Assembly (NCBI GenBank): GCA_016946835.1
Contig: JACVTC010000019.1
Coordinates: 509,001 to 573,000, forward strand
Direction: 5' to 3'
From: Neocallimastix lanati (nom. inval.)
Lineage: Eukaryota > Neocallimastigomycota > Neocallimastigomycetes > Neocallimastigales > Neocallimastigaceae
Length of the DNA stretch: 64,000 nucleotides
Shown here: positions 26,461-39,232 of the stretch, piece by piece
Position numbering within the stretch: position 1 is the first letter of the stretch
How the letters are laid out: each line of letters starts with the position of its first letter
The notes under the pieces: model-generated
Databases searched by the model: none
Seen by the model: only the letters and a program-made list of their open reading frames with translations
What the model was told of the DNA's origin: nothing
Made by a program: the position numbers and the translations under genes

Positions 26461-28816
26461 ACAAAAAAATTTTTTTTGTTCTTTTTTTAAAGATTCTAAA
26501 AGTATCTTTTTTTGGTAATAATTTTAATTAATTTTTAATTTTAAAATTCTATTTTATTTAAAAAAAAATTTGTTTTTATTTTATTTTTATTAATACTTTT
26601 TCACTTTTATTTTTTTACTTCACTGTTTTATTTTTATGTTTTTTTTTTTTTTTTTTTTTTTTTATTTTATTCTATTAGTACTCTTTTTTTATTTAATATT
26701 CTACTATTTATTTTATATTATTAATACTTTAAATGTTTTATATTCACTATTTATTTTATTTTACTCAATCTGTATTTTAATATTTAAATTTCAACTATGT
26801 TATTTTGTTTTATATTTATATACATAAATATATATATTTAGTATAATAATTTATTACTTACGGTATATATCTTAAAGTTTTTTGTATTATTAATTATAAT
26901 AATGAAATATAATGTGAATGTTACTAATTATCATTTTCTTTCCAATTTTAAAAATCATTTCTTTTTACTATGAATGACCTCTAATTCAATTTATAATGCT
27001 CAATTATATTTACAATTATAAATATGATATTAATTATTTTCTATTATTTATTTATTATATATTTAATTAATTATTTATATATATAATTAATTATTTATTT
27101 ATGCATTGATAAATATTATTTGGATATAATTTTTGAATATTTATCTATTTAATGATTTTCATATGCTTTTTTAGTAAATGAATTTTTTTTTTAATAATCA
27201 TAATAATTAATACTATAAAAATATTGGTTAAAATTTAATTTATAATTTTCAATTAAAACATTCTATATATTAATAATTGAAGCAAATGTATTATAAATTG
27301 GTTTCTACCGCATAAGATAATATATTTTAATATATGTATTCTTTCAAAAATTTATATCATGTTCCATTTTTTAAGAAAAAATATTAATGAACGTTGTACT
27401 AAACTATTCTGTGAAAAAAAATTTTCTTTTAAAAAAATTTTAAAATTTCAATTTTGTATAATATATTATATTATTAGTTAAATTATAATCACGATATATT
27501 ATGAATATATTAAAAAAATTTTAAATTTATATAAATGTACTATTGACTAATACATTCTTATTAAATTAAAATAATATAAACATAATATAAATAAATATAT
27601 TTATAATATATTTATATTATATTAAAATTATATTAAAATAATATATTATTATAAATAAAATTTTAATTAAAGTATTTTTCTTTCTATTTTATTTCGTATT
27701 TTTTTTTTTTTTTTTTTTTTTTAATATTTTAAATAAATATTTATTAAAAAAAAATAAAAATAAAAAAATAAGAGAAGGATTTAAATAATGAAGATTTAAA
27801 TAATAAATAAAGATCAAATAAGGATAAAATGAAATAAAAAATAAAATAAAAGTATAAAAATAACAAAATTTAGTTAAAGAAAAAAAAATAATAATCATTT
27901 AAAAATAGTTCAATTTAATTGTTTTAAAAAAGTTGAAAGTAATAAAAAAGTGAAATTTAATACCGAAAATTGTTAAATTTCATTTTTTTATTAAAAATAT
28001 ATATATATTAAAATAATAATATAAACATATCAGTTATTTATATAATATGAATTAAATATTACATTAAAAGAAAAAAAAAATACTTTTTTTTTATTCATTT
28101 TAAAAAATATCAAACATATAGTTTTAACAATTACAAATATATATGAACTATTTTGTTAGTATTATATATGTTCATTGTATTAGAATAAAATACTATTTTT
28201 GTTTTTCCAATTATATGTTTATAAGAAATTATTTATATATATATATATTTTATATATCGGATTTATTTATAAATACAAATAACGTATTATTGAATAAATA
28301 GTTTTTTTTTTCTTTTTTATAAATATATTTATCTTATTTTTTATTCTTTTATATAAATAATTTATTTTATTTTCATTTTATTTTGTTTTATTTTATTTTT
28401 TTTTTTTTTGGAAAATAAAATTAAAAGAGAAAATTATTTTGATATACTTTATTAAAAACATTTGTCAATAAAATTTTGGTTATCTATTTTATTTTATACA
28501 TATTTTTATATATTTATCTTATCAGTCAATTCGTTATTCGCATTCGCAAAATATACAAACTGGAAGTGATTTATAAAATCAAATTAAAAAATTTATTTAA
28601 AAGCAATAATTTATAAAGTAAAAACATAAAATAACATACCTTTAAATAAAGTAAAAATAGTTTATTTTCTTAATATTACTATTTTAAAACATATCAAAAT
28701 AGATCACTATAAGTAATTATTACCAATAAAGTAGAATTGAAAAATATTGTATAAATAATATTTATTTATACTCATTTAAGTAATAATAATAATAAAAAAA
28801 AAAAAAAAAAAAAAAA

Positions 28817-30586
28817 ATGACACAATCAAAGAAAATCAATTATTCTTCATTGATTAAGGAACCAGAAGATTATGATACTGAAACTACTGAAATAATGAAT
28901 ATAAGTGATTATTCAATTCAATCAAATTCATTATACAATAATAGTGAAGGAGAACAATATGATACCAATAAAATAAAGGGTTTAGGAAATAAAAATACGA
29001 AAATTTTTAAAATGACTAATCATGAAAATAGTATTAAATTACCATCACGATACAAACCAAAAAATTCAAGTATAAGTTCTTCTCTTCAAAATAATATAAA
29101 TGAATTTTCAATAAACTATTCAGATATTTCAACTATAGGGAAAATCCCAACTAGCATTACCTCATCAAACAAACACAAATCTCTTACATTGGATAATAAT
29201 TCCGAATATGATAGTGCTAGCGTCATAGTAGAAATTAGTGATAAAGAAGGTGAAATGGAAATTATAAAGACTGAGAAATCTAATCCACTAAAAGGAGAAA
29301 ATAATAATGATACTTTTGATATTAGCGATCATCAGATAAGTAAACTTGATAATCTTAAAAAGAAATGTAAATTACCAGAAAATCGTATATCAGTGGCCAC
29401 TAGTGGTGATTATACATATGTTGATTCTGATCAACCACAAACTCCACTCGAAATTGAATCTGAAAGTGAAGATGCATATGAAAAATCCGGAACTAATATC
29501 AAAAGATTAACAAGGTTAACTGATACTACGTCAGTTCCACCACAAGTAATTGATCATGTTGAAGATATAAAAGATAAAAAAATACAAGAAGCAGATATTA
29601 CAAATAATGAACATAAGATTGCTATAGAAGATGATGAAGAAGATAATACATGCGCCATTTGTCTTATTGAGACTCAAAAACCAACTGATATTGAAAATAT
29701 TACTGGAAATAAAGATGGTTCCAATGAAGCAGCTGTTAAACCTTCAAAAGAGGAAATTGATAATTATGAATGTAAACTTCACTGTATGCATAAATTCCAT
29801 TATTCATGTATTGCTCAATGGTTAGAAAGAAGTCAGAATTGCCCAATCTGTCGTATGGAAATTAAGCACTATGAAATTGAAGCAATTGAAAAACGTTTTG
29901 ATATATCAATTAAAGTAAAAGAAGAACCAGTTCCATTAGTTGTTCCACATTATAATACCACATTTTATTTTGATACGGAACTTTCTGAAGGATTAGTAAG
30001 AAATTATATGAATGAACATATTCCTTGGGTTAAATTTAAACCATATTTCTACATTAAATACTTTTTCTATATCATTATGCTCTTTATTTTAGCTGTTGCA
30101 GGAATAATACTTAGTGTTATTAGTATAATAAAAGAAAAGATGTACCTTGCAACATATGTAATTGTTTTAATATTAATTATTGGTTTTATTATTCATTTAT
30201 GCCAATTAGTTAAAAGTATAAAAAATAAAAAATTGATAGAATTAATGATTGCTCAACCTGCCTCTTCTAGTATATTCTATGGTTTAGTTGTTCTTATTTT
30301 CATATTATTATTTGCTAACTTAAATAATTTGGTTAACGCTGAAGTAGATAAACCAATAACTTTGGAAGATATATATCAATATAGTATTATAATTTTCTTT
30401 ACAATTATGATGATATGGAGTTGTATTGAAGTAAGAATATGCTATTTAATGTTTAAAGAAGATAATAGACGTACAGTAGATGCCGATGTTTCTCGTAGAA
30501 ATGAAGAAATTATGAATAGAACTCGTGAACAGGAAGCACGTGAAAGAGAAGAATTTGAAAGAAACTTTAGTCATTTAAATGATTGA
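28817..30586 (+). CDS. transmembrane RING-H2 E3 ubiquitin ligase
   Basis: Intronless, 589 aa. The first 275 residues are low-complexity, acidic and Ser/Asn-rich. A RING-H2 domain follows with all eight ligands: C279 and C282 (CAIC), C323, H325, H328, C331, C342 and C345 (NCPIC). W335 sits at the position that usually contacts the E2 enzyme. The loop between C282 and C323 is 40 residues, at or just beyond the usual upper limit. Four membrane segments follow at about 410-438, 445-465, 485-507 and 522-546, then a charged tail (EQEAREREEFERN). The likely job is ubiquitination of membrane or membrane-near substrates from the secretory or endosomal system; the substrate is unknown. A run of A bases immediately precedes the ATG. 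RING and membrane topology are clear; no ortholog is recognised. Confidence 0.9.
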   Translation: MTQSKKINYSSLIKEPEDYDTETTEIMNISDYSIQSNSLYNNSEGEQYDTNKIKGLGNKNTKIFKMTNHENSIKLPSRYKPKNSSISSSLQNNINEFSINYSDISTIGKIPTSITSSNKHKSLTLDNNSEYDSASVIVEISDKEGEMEIIKTEKSNPLKGENNNDTFDISDHQISKLDNLKKKCKLPENRISVATSGDYTYVDSDQPQTPLEIESESEDAYEKSGTNIKRLTRLTDTTSVPPQVIDHVEDIKDKKIQEADITNNEHKIAIEDDEEDNTCAICLIETQKPTDIENITGNKDGSNEAAVKPSKEEIDNYECKLHCMHKFHYSCIAQWLERSQNCPICRMEIKHYEIEAIEKRFDISIKVKEEPVPLVVPHYNTTFYFDTELSEGLVRNYMNEHIPWVKFKPYFYIKYFFYIIMLFILAVAGIILSVISIIKEKMYLATYVIVLILIIGFIIHLCQLVKSIKNKKLIELMIAQPASSSIFYGLVVLIFILLFANLNNLVNAEVDKPITLEDIYQYSIIIFFTIMMIWSCIEVRICYLMFKEDNRRTVDADVSRRNEEIMNRTREQEAREREEFERNFSHLND

Positions 30587-31292
30587 AATAAAATATTATG
30601 ATTGAATTAAAAAATAATAAAAAAGATAGTAATAATAATAAAGATCAAAAATAAAATTAAAAGAAAAAAAAAAAAAAACTTAAAGGATGAAGTCAAGATT
30701 CTTAATAGCAACGAAAAAATAATAGTATATATGTATATAAAGAAAGTTTCCAAATTAAAAGAAGAGATGGCAATTTATTGTTATCATTATAATGTTTACA
30801 ACTCTTTATTTTTTTTTTTTTTAAACTGTTATTCATTATTTGTTGTTATTATTAAAATTAATGATATATTAAGGTTTATTTTTATTTTATTTTATATTAT
30901 TTTTTTATTCAAGTAGATTATTATTTCGTAATTTTAATATAGTATTAAAGTAATATTAAAATATTAAAATTTTGAACAATACTAATCAATATATTAGGTA
31001 ATTTTTCCAATATTTATAAACTATTGCTAATCAATTATCACACTGATATCAATTTATAAATATTTAAATACAATTTTATAATACCAATACGCATAATTCA
31101 AACAGCATATTAATAACTTTATATTAGATTTTTTCATAAAAGTATGATAAAATTAAAAAATATAAAAAATTAGTTGTTAAGTATTTCAATTTTTTTTTTT
31201 TTTCAGTGAATAAATTTAAAAAATTAAAAAAAAAAAAAATTCAGTAAATAAAAATAAATGATATTTAAATGATATGTAAAAAGGAAAAGTAC

Positions 31293-31339
<47 letters not shown>

Positions 31340-31468
31340 TTAAAAAATATATTTAATTCATATTTAAAATTATATATGTATAAATGAAATAATAAAAGGA
31401 AATTTTTTTTAAAAATATATTATATTTTATATTAATATATTAATATTTTCTTTTACGTATATATATAT

Positions 31469-31504
<36 letters not shown>

Positions 31505-31702
31505 ATGGACAAAGTCTATATAAAATCATCATTATATAATATTATTTTATAAATCAATATTTTTCAATATATTTATATTATTATTTATAGAATAAGTTTT
31601 ATAAATTCATTTAATATGTTTTAAATTTATATCATAAATTTATATCTTATTTATCAAATAAAAATTTTTGAAGAAAAAGAAAATTTTATTTATATAATTA
31701 AC

Positions 31703-31743
<41 letters not shown>

Positions 31744-32732
31744 CAAATGTTTTAAAGTTTTTATATCAATTTTTTTATTTTCTTTTTTTACTCTTTTTAT
31801 ATATATATATATATATATATTTTATTGGATATTAACTTTTAATAAAAAAAAAAAAAAAAAAGAAAAAAAGGAAAAAGGAAAAAAGCAAACACAAAAACAA
31901 TACAAAACAAACAAGCAAGCAAACAAAGGAAAGAAAAAAGGAAAAAGAAAAAATTGTTTTTGTACAAAAAAAATTATTAAATCTTCATTATTAATCCATT
32001 TATTTTTATTTTATTTATTTTTTTTTTTTTTTAAATTTTTTTTTTATTATTTTTATTTTTTATTTTTTATTTTATATATTTTTATTTTTTCTTATTTCAT
32101 TATTCTTTTCTCTGTTATATATGAATATAATATATAATAAATTCAACAAAACAAATTTCCATTTATACTTCAAATTTTGATAATTTGAAATATATATATA
32201 TCTATAAAAGAAAAAGAAAAAAGAAAAAATAAAAAAGGAAAAAAGAAAAAAAAAAAGGAATAAAAGGAAAAAGGAAAAAGGAAAAAGATAAATAAACAAA
32301 CAGAAAAAAAAAAAGGAAATAAAAAAAAAAAAAAAAAAAAGGAAAAGAAAAAAGAAAAAAAAATTAAATATCATTGAATAACGTTGAATAAATAAGTAAA
32401 TATAAAAAAATTTATAAAAGTAGAAAAATAGTTATATATAAAAAAACAAAAAATTGTAAAAATTGATAAAAACAGAATTTTAAAAAAAAAATGAAGAATT
32501 AAAAATTAAAAATTACAACTTTTAAAACGAAGATTGAAAATAAAGTTGTATATATAATTAAAATAAAAATAAAAATATTAATAATAAAATAAAAAAAAAA
32601 AAATCTAATTATCTTTTCAAATCTTTTTGTGTAAAAAAAAGTTTTTGTTTTTATTATTATTATTTTTATTTTTATTATTATTATTATTATTATTTCTATT
32701 ATATATGAAATAATAATAATATGACAACTATT
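30587..32732. other. gene-free AT-rich region
   Basis: Downstream of the RING gene. It consists of homopolymers (for example 31471-31500 and 31704-31740) and A/G-rich low-complexity sequence around 31840-31960 and 32200-32360. Lys- or Phe-rich ORFs here reflect that composition and are not genes. Confidence 0.6.
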
Positions 32733-34070
32733 TAAAAATTTTCTTTAGATCCTAATCTTGAGAACCTTGATGATTTTTTAAATTTACTTCATGAATATAA
32801 AAATATATGTGGTAAAGTCAGGTCAATTAAGTTTTCTATTAAATCAAAATAATTTCATCAGTCGATAGAATCTGTATGTAATGATTTTCGTAACAAAAAT
32901 GCTTGAAGTGCTTGGTTAGAATTAAGGAAGCTATCTCACCCTATGTACTCTAATTCTACTTCGTCAAGCGTTTTAAGGGACAAGCAGAGAAACTTTTTAT
33001 TTTCTCATTCGGATCAATTGAATCGATTTTCTGAACATTATAGTGAGCTAGCTTCTGATGTTACTCAACATAGTCTGGATAATGAATACTGAGGAAATTT
33101 ATTTTGAAATTAATCTTAATAATAGTCCTACTTGGGATATTAATGATCCTATTACTATGGATGAAATTCAAAACACAGTGCTTGATATGCAAAATAATAA
33201 AGCTCCCGGCCCCGATGGTATCCCGATTGAATTTTTTAAAGCCTTCTTTAGTAAATCTGATTTTATCCGATAATCAAGATGATTCATCAGATGATCACTA
33301 CTCTGATTGTGCTAAATGTTTACTTTCATTATTTAACAAAATCTGGGATGGTAATTTCCTTGAAGAGTGGAATTCAGCTTCTATAATATCAATTCCAAAA
33401 AAAAAAAAAAAAAAAAAAAAAAGGAGATCTTAAAAAAGCCTATGATTCAGTATCTATCTTTAATAATATTTTGACCAAATTATATAACAATGGAATTAGA
33501 GGTAAATGTCATCTGTTTTTAAGGAACTTTTATCTATCCTCTAAAGCTCGTGCTTTTTTTAATGGTAATCTATTAAAAGAATTTTCGATTAATCGTGGTG
33601 TTAGACAAGGATACCCTCTATCTTCTATTTTATTCAATTTGCTCATTAATGATGTACTGGATAAATTGTAATAAGTATGGTGTATATTTAGAATCTCAAT
33701 ATTGTTGTGGTGGACTTTTTGCCGATGATATTGTTTTAGTTGCTCCATCTAAACAAGCTCTTAAGAAAGTTTTGAATAAGGTTCATAAATGGGCTATTAA
33801 AAATGAAATAACTTTTAGAATTAATAAGTGTGCTACTCTTGTTGTAAAACCGATTAATTTTGTTAAACTGATTAATTACGAAGATCCATCTTTCTTTATT
33901 GGTAGTAACAAATTACCTAATTTATAATTATATAATATATAAAATTTTAATTCATGTAAATATTTGTTATTTTTCATTAAAATCATGTAATTTTATTATT
34001 ATTATTATAAATTAAATAAAGTTTTCTCTAAGTCTTAAAAAAAAAAAAAAAAAAAAAAAAGACAACTATT
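32723..34070 (+). mobile_element. truncated LINE (non-LTR retrotransposon) insertion with target-site duplication
   Basis: A 10-bp direct repeat, GACAACTATT, flanks the element (32723-32732 and 34061-34070), and a 24-base poly(A) tail (34037-34060) sits just before the right copy. The inserted part (32733-34060) encodes pieces of a LINE reverse transcriptase: NNKAPGPDGIPIEFFKAFF (33208 region), KKAYDSVSIFNN (33434 region), NRGVRQGYPLSSILFN (33590 region) and FADDIVL (33719 region, the YADD-type catalytic box). The 5' end is truncated: no endonuclease is present. Several stops and frame changes break it, so it is dead. An internal 26-A run (33397-33422) stands where the region between motifs PKK and KGDLKKAYD should be, so the NYRPISL part is missing. 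Confidence 0.93.
33058..33927 (+). pseudogene. LINE reverse transcriptase remnant
   Basis: Three open pieces in different frames carry RT motifs in the right order: 33058-33273 (APGPDG block), 33471-33671 (RGVRQG.PLS block) and 33595-33927 (FADD block with a following hydrophobic-basic helix). The fingers/palm start is interrupted by the internal poly-A described for the element. After the FADD block the RT thumb and any RNase H part are absent; a short 3' UTR leads to the poly(A) tail. Confidence 0.88.
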
Positions 34071-34204
34071 ATTAAAAAATGGTTTGACATGTATATAATT
34101 TTACTCAATGAATTTGAATAGAAAATATCATAACTTTCATTCATGCTAAATATATAAGAGATGTTAACATTTTTTCATTGTCCTACAATCCTATGTATAT
34201 TAAT

Positions 34205-34259
<55 letters not shown>

Positions 34260-34566
34260 TGAATTTATTTTACGTTACTATTTTAAAAATTATTTTATTC
34301 AAATTGGACAAATAATACTTATTTATTTATTTAATTTTTTTTTAAAAAAATAAAAAATAAAAAAAATTCATGTAATTAATAAATGAATAAGTAAATAAAG
34401 ATTAAAAGTGTTCGCAGTAATTGAGGCTGTAAAAAAAAAAAAAGCTAAATTGTTCTATCTTAATATTCATAATTTAAAAAAAAAAGAGTTCATAACTCAT
34501 TTTACTCATTTTCTTGATATATTATTAAATGTAAACTTCATTATATATATATATATATATATATGA

Positions 34567-34597
<31 letters not shown>

Positions 34598-34617
34598 AAA
34601 GTTGATTATTAAATCAA

Positions 34618-34650
<33 letters not shown>

Positions 34651-35049
34651 TAGTCATTAGTAGTAATTTTTTTTTACTATTAAGAGTTTATATCACTCAC
34701 TCACAATCAATATGATTAATAAGAATTACTTTCTACTAAATCCTATTTAATAAATACAGAGTAATCATTATTCTCCTACAAACACTTAAACAATAAATCA
34801 AAAAAAAAAAAGAAAAAAAAATAATAATTCTATTTAGCTTCATTTCACAATATTTATTTTTAAAATATTCATTATTAAAATTTCATCTTATTCCATTCTT
34901 TTTTATATTATAAAATAAAAAGAATTTTATAATATAAAAAATTATTATGTGTTTAATTACATTGTACATTGTTCCACATTGTTACTACTGTGTAACGTTA
35001 AATGTGGTAGTAATGTTAGACTCATATATAGAAAAATGATTATAAATAT
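34071..35049. other. gene-free AT-rich spacer between two retroelements
   Basis: Homopolymers (34207-34258), (AT)n tracts near 34540-34565 and 34618-34642, and no coding signal. Confidence 0.6.
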
Positions 35050-35055
35050 CAGGTA

Positions 35056-36151
35056 ATGACATATTCATAAATGAATAGGTCTTTCTTAATGAAAAAAGCA
35101 ATAAGATTAATGAATAAACACATAATAAAATATGAGCATCATTTTCTGATTTTAACTGTTATGTTTAAAAGATTAAGAGTCTCATTGACTCAATAATTCA
35201 TTAACAATTATTAATATCAAAAAAAATTCAATATATTAAATATTAAAAATTCATTAAATATTAAAATATAGTATTATTAATAGACATATTAAAATGATTA
35301 AAAAAGAAAATTCAACAACTACAAGGAGTTCTTCTTCAAAAACTTTAACAAATGCAATAAAGATAGCAAAGAAAACAAATACGTCAAGCACAACAATGAA
35401 TAATGTGCCTGTTGAAGTAGAACCTTCAAATATTCAACCAAATACAATTAATAAATTTCATATTCAACAATTTTAAAATTACAAATGAAAACTTTTACAA
35501 ATGGTATTCAGATTTGAAATCATTCTTTGATTCTGAAGAATTAAGGATGATTATATATCAAAAAGAATATTGAAAATATAAATACAAATATAAATACAAA
35601 TATAAATACAAATATAAATACAAATATAAATACAAATATAAATACAATAAAAAAATAATAAAAAAAAAAATAAAAATAAAAAAAAAAATAATAAAAAAAA
35701 TAAAAATAAAAAAAAAAAAAAAAATTAAAAAAAAATAAAAATAAAAAAAAAAAATCTTATAGTATGAAGGTACCTACTATCAGGATTATAATATTGAACA
35801 GCCTTGACGAATATACATAGAGTCTATTAAATAATTTGCACCAAGTGAATATTCAATGATAAATGAATTAAAAGTAAGATTTTTCAGAAGCAGGCCCGTA
35901 CAGACTCTTTGAAATCGAATTGAAAATAAAGAAGATTAGAAATTGAAAGCGATAACTTTAAGCTGTATTTTGATAATCTTAACTCTTTTTGTACAGAATA
36001 TAATAATGAGACCAATTTTTACAAAATAAATAGGAACAGAGTGAAGAAACAAAAAGTTTAATACATTCTTTAAAGAGGAATTAAACAAAATTAAATAAAG
36101 TGGAAATTGCACATTCATTTCATATTTCTATATGTTGAAAAGGCATTTAAG

Positions 36152-36195
<44 letters not shown>

Positions 36196-36767
36196 AAAAT
36201 ACAAACTAAATACCCTAATTAAGAAAAATAAAAATATTAAAAAAAAGGGTAGATATCAGGGAAAAAAAAAAGTATATCAACATGAAGATTAAATTAACAG
36301 AGTCCCGAAAATGAGAAAATTTCCATATAATTTCAATAAAGAAACAAATTCCAATGGACACTGCTACTATTGCCATAAAAATGGACATTTTACTAATAAT
36401 TTTTTATTTATTTATTTATTTATTTTGTTTTTTATGTTTTATTTTTTATTTTTTTTTTTTCAAACCATCATTTTCACCAAAGAATAACTATTTAATATAA
36501 AATGATTACGGAATTACAGTAATAATCCATTTACTAAAATTAAAATAAAAACCAAATCAAATTTTAACTGAAAATCAAGAGGAAATACTTAAAAAAAAAA
36601 AAAAAAAATACTAATATTGAAGAAAGTATAAAAATTAAAATCAAATGAAACCCATGCAAAAATTCTATATTAAAATAAAAAAAAATAATCAAAATATTGT
36701 AATTTTTAATAGAAATATCAATAAAAACATATAGGATATAAAAATCGCTAACAACACTTTTTTGAAC

Positions 36768-36798
<31 letters not shown>

Positions 36799-37422
36799 TT
36801 TATTAATAAAAAAATTTTGAATAAAAATTTTCAGATTTTGAATAATTAAAAAAAAAAAATACCAAAATCAAACCTTAATAATTATAAAATTATTAACCAG
36901 AAATTAATTGAAAATAAAAAATTGAAAATGATCATAAAAATCTGGTTAATACGAAGGATGAAAAATTAAAATTAGAAAATAATGAAATATATGAATACAT
37001 TTCAAATGAAAGACTATAATTTTGTAAATGAATCCAAAGAAAACTTTAGTTCATCAGTAAACTTTAGAAAGAAAGAAAATTAAGGGAAACTAAAGAAAAG
37101 GATATAAAATTTAATATCATACCCAATAATAAAACTATCGATAAACAAAAAAACAAAAATGAGAAAATTGATAAAGAAAAAGCAAAAAAAAAAATTGAAA
37201 AGGAAAAAAAATAATTGAAAAAGAAAAAAAAACTAAACCAATTGGAAAAAAGAAAAGAAAAAGAAAAAAAAGTTATCAATCAAATAAAGAAAGAAAAAAA
37301 AAATGAAGAACAGAACACCTATATTAAATTAATCATATTTTGAGAGGAGAGCAAATTTAGATGATGAAAAATGAAAGCCGTAAAAGAAATTAGAATTAAT
37401 AATATAATTAATGCAATAATTC

Positions 37423-37457
<35 letters not shown>

Positions 37458-38306
37458 ACTGTTGAAGCAGCTATGAATTCAGAAAATGAAAAAAAATTGG
37501 AAAGATGTAATAAATAATAATCATAAAATTTATATGGAAATAATGTTATGAAAATTGTGGGGAAATCAGAAATAAATAATCTAAAAGGTATTAAACCAAC
37601 TCGATGTAAAATGAGCTTTTACTGTTAAAGATAATAGAATACATTAAGCAAGATTGGTCGTCATAGGTTTTTCGACAAATTAAAGGAGGTGTTGATTATA
37701 CCTTTACCTATTCTCCTCTAATAGAAATAGATAGTTTTAGACTAACAATTTCTATTACATCAATATAAAGATGGGACTTAAGACAAATCGATATGGAAGC
37801 TGTACACTTAAATGCTAATCTAAATGAGTAAAAATTTATACTCAAATTCCAATTGGTGATATAATCTTCAATTGTGGAAAAACTGGATTATTACAAAAAG
37901 GCTTTCTATGGACTCAAACAAGCTAGAAGTTATTGGTTGTCCATGAAATTTCCAATTTTCTTAAGAAAATTGGGTTAATTCAATAGAATACAGATAATTA
38001 TTTATTTGAAAAATATAAAAGTAATAAATTATACTTATTGCTAACACTTTATGTTGATGATATATTAATTGCAGGAGAGGAAAAAAAAAAAAAAACTGTT
38101 ACAAAGATAAAACATAAATACGAGATAAAAGAGTAAACAAAATTATTGTAATTAATATAATTAAAACAAGTAAGGGTTACAAAATTAATTAAGACAGTTA
38201 TATTGAAAAAAAAATGATAACTATCTATAATATAAACAATACTAATATAACTAAAATACCAATATATTATGACATGTTCATAAATGAATAGATCTTTCAT
38301 AATAAA
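35056..38306 (+). mobile_element. Ty1/copia LTR retrotransposon fossil
   Basis: A broken, old LTR element of the Ty1/copia family. Recognisable parts in order are a gag-like segment (about 35294-35570), a CCHC zinc-knuckle segment (about 36350-36400), a long decayed middle and a copia-type reverse transcriptase segment (about 37600-38130). A related stretch of about 40 bp at both ends (35056-35094 and 38269-38306) is probably what remains of the two LTRs. It carries many breaks (well over ten) and several low-complexity insertions. The decay and low-complexity growth suggest an insertion older than the neighbouring LINE. The ends are approximate. Confidence 0.8.
35576..35650. repeat. 12-bp tandem repeat
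   Basis: Direct repeats of AAATATAAATAC, about six copies, inside the copia fossil, followed by A-rich low-complexity sequence to 35755. Confidence 0.85.
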
Positions 38307-38343
38307 GGAGTATATATAAAAAATATTTTTTATATATACTCCT
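38306..38343. repeat. perfect 38-bp palindrome
   Basis: The arm AGGAGTATATATAAAAAAT is followed directly by its exact reverse complement with no loop. It begins where the right end repeat of the copia fossil stops. Confidence 0.9.
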
Positions 38344-38818
38344 ATAATTATTATTTATATTATTTTTTTTTTAATTATTATTATTTATAATAAAATATTT
38401 ATTATTATTATTGCTAGTTTACCATTTAGTATTTATTTATTGAGTTATTTATTTATTAATCTAATTTAAATTTAATATAAAATTTATCCACATTTTTTTG
38501 AAATTGTTTAATTAGAATTTCATTCGAAAAAGTTAAACAAATTATTAGGTAATTTAGAGTTTGTAATATTTTTTCATTTAAAATCATTAATAATAAGTTT
38601 TTAAAAGTTTATATTTTTAATTAAAAAATTACTTTAACTATTAAAAGATCAATATTCAAAAATTTTATTTATTAATTTGATGATTTTTATTTACTATAAT
38701 TATTATTATTTTTTTTTTGTTTGTTTGTTTTTCTTTGTATATAGGTTATAAATAATATTTTAGTATTTTTTAATATAATATATTTTTATTTTTTACTATT
38801 ATTGTTATTAAAATACAA

Positions 38819-38853
<35 letters not shown>

Positions 38854-38905
38854 AGAACTTATATTATTATTAAATACATATTTTTATTATTATTAAATAC
38901 AATTA

Positions 38906-38999
<94 letters not shown>

Positions 39000-39194
39000 T
39001 TCTTATTTAAAATTTTTACGATTTAAAATTTCAAATCCCGAATAGTAAAATACTTTAATGAAGATTTTAATTAATATAAAATTCAATTTAAATCAATATA
39101 TATATATAGATACTTATTCCTTGTTAAAGATAAAATCACATGATATATAAAACTATAAATCTTATAGTCCCTTAATTTTAGTAATTAAAGGTCT

Positions 39195-39232
<38 letters not shown>

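Noticed and set aside
32072-32374. Phe-rich minus-strand ORF
   Set aside because: It is a translation of A/G-rich low-complexity sequence with no signal of selection.
34037-34060. Poly(A) run as ordinary homopolymer
   Set aside because: Homopolymers are common here, but this one lies directly before a 10-bp repeat that matches the other side of the element, so it was taken as the LINE tail.
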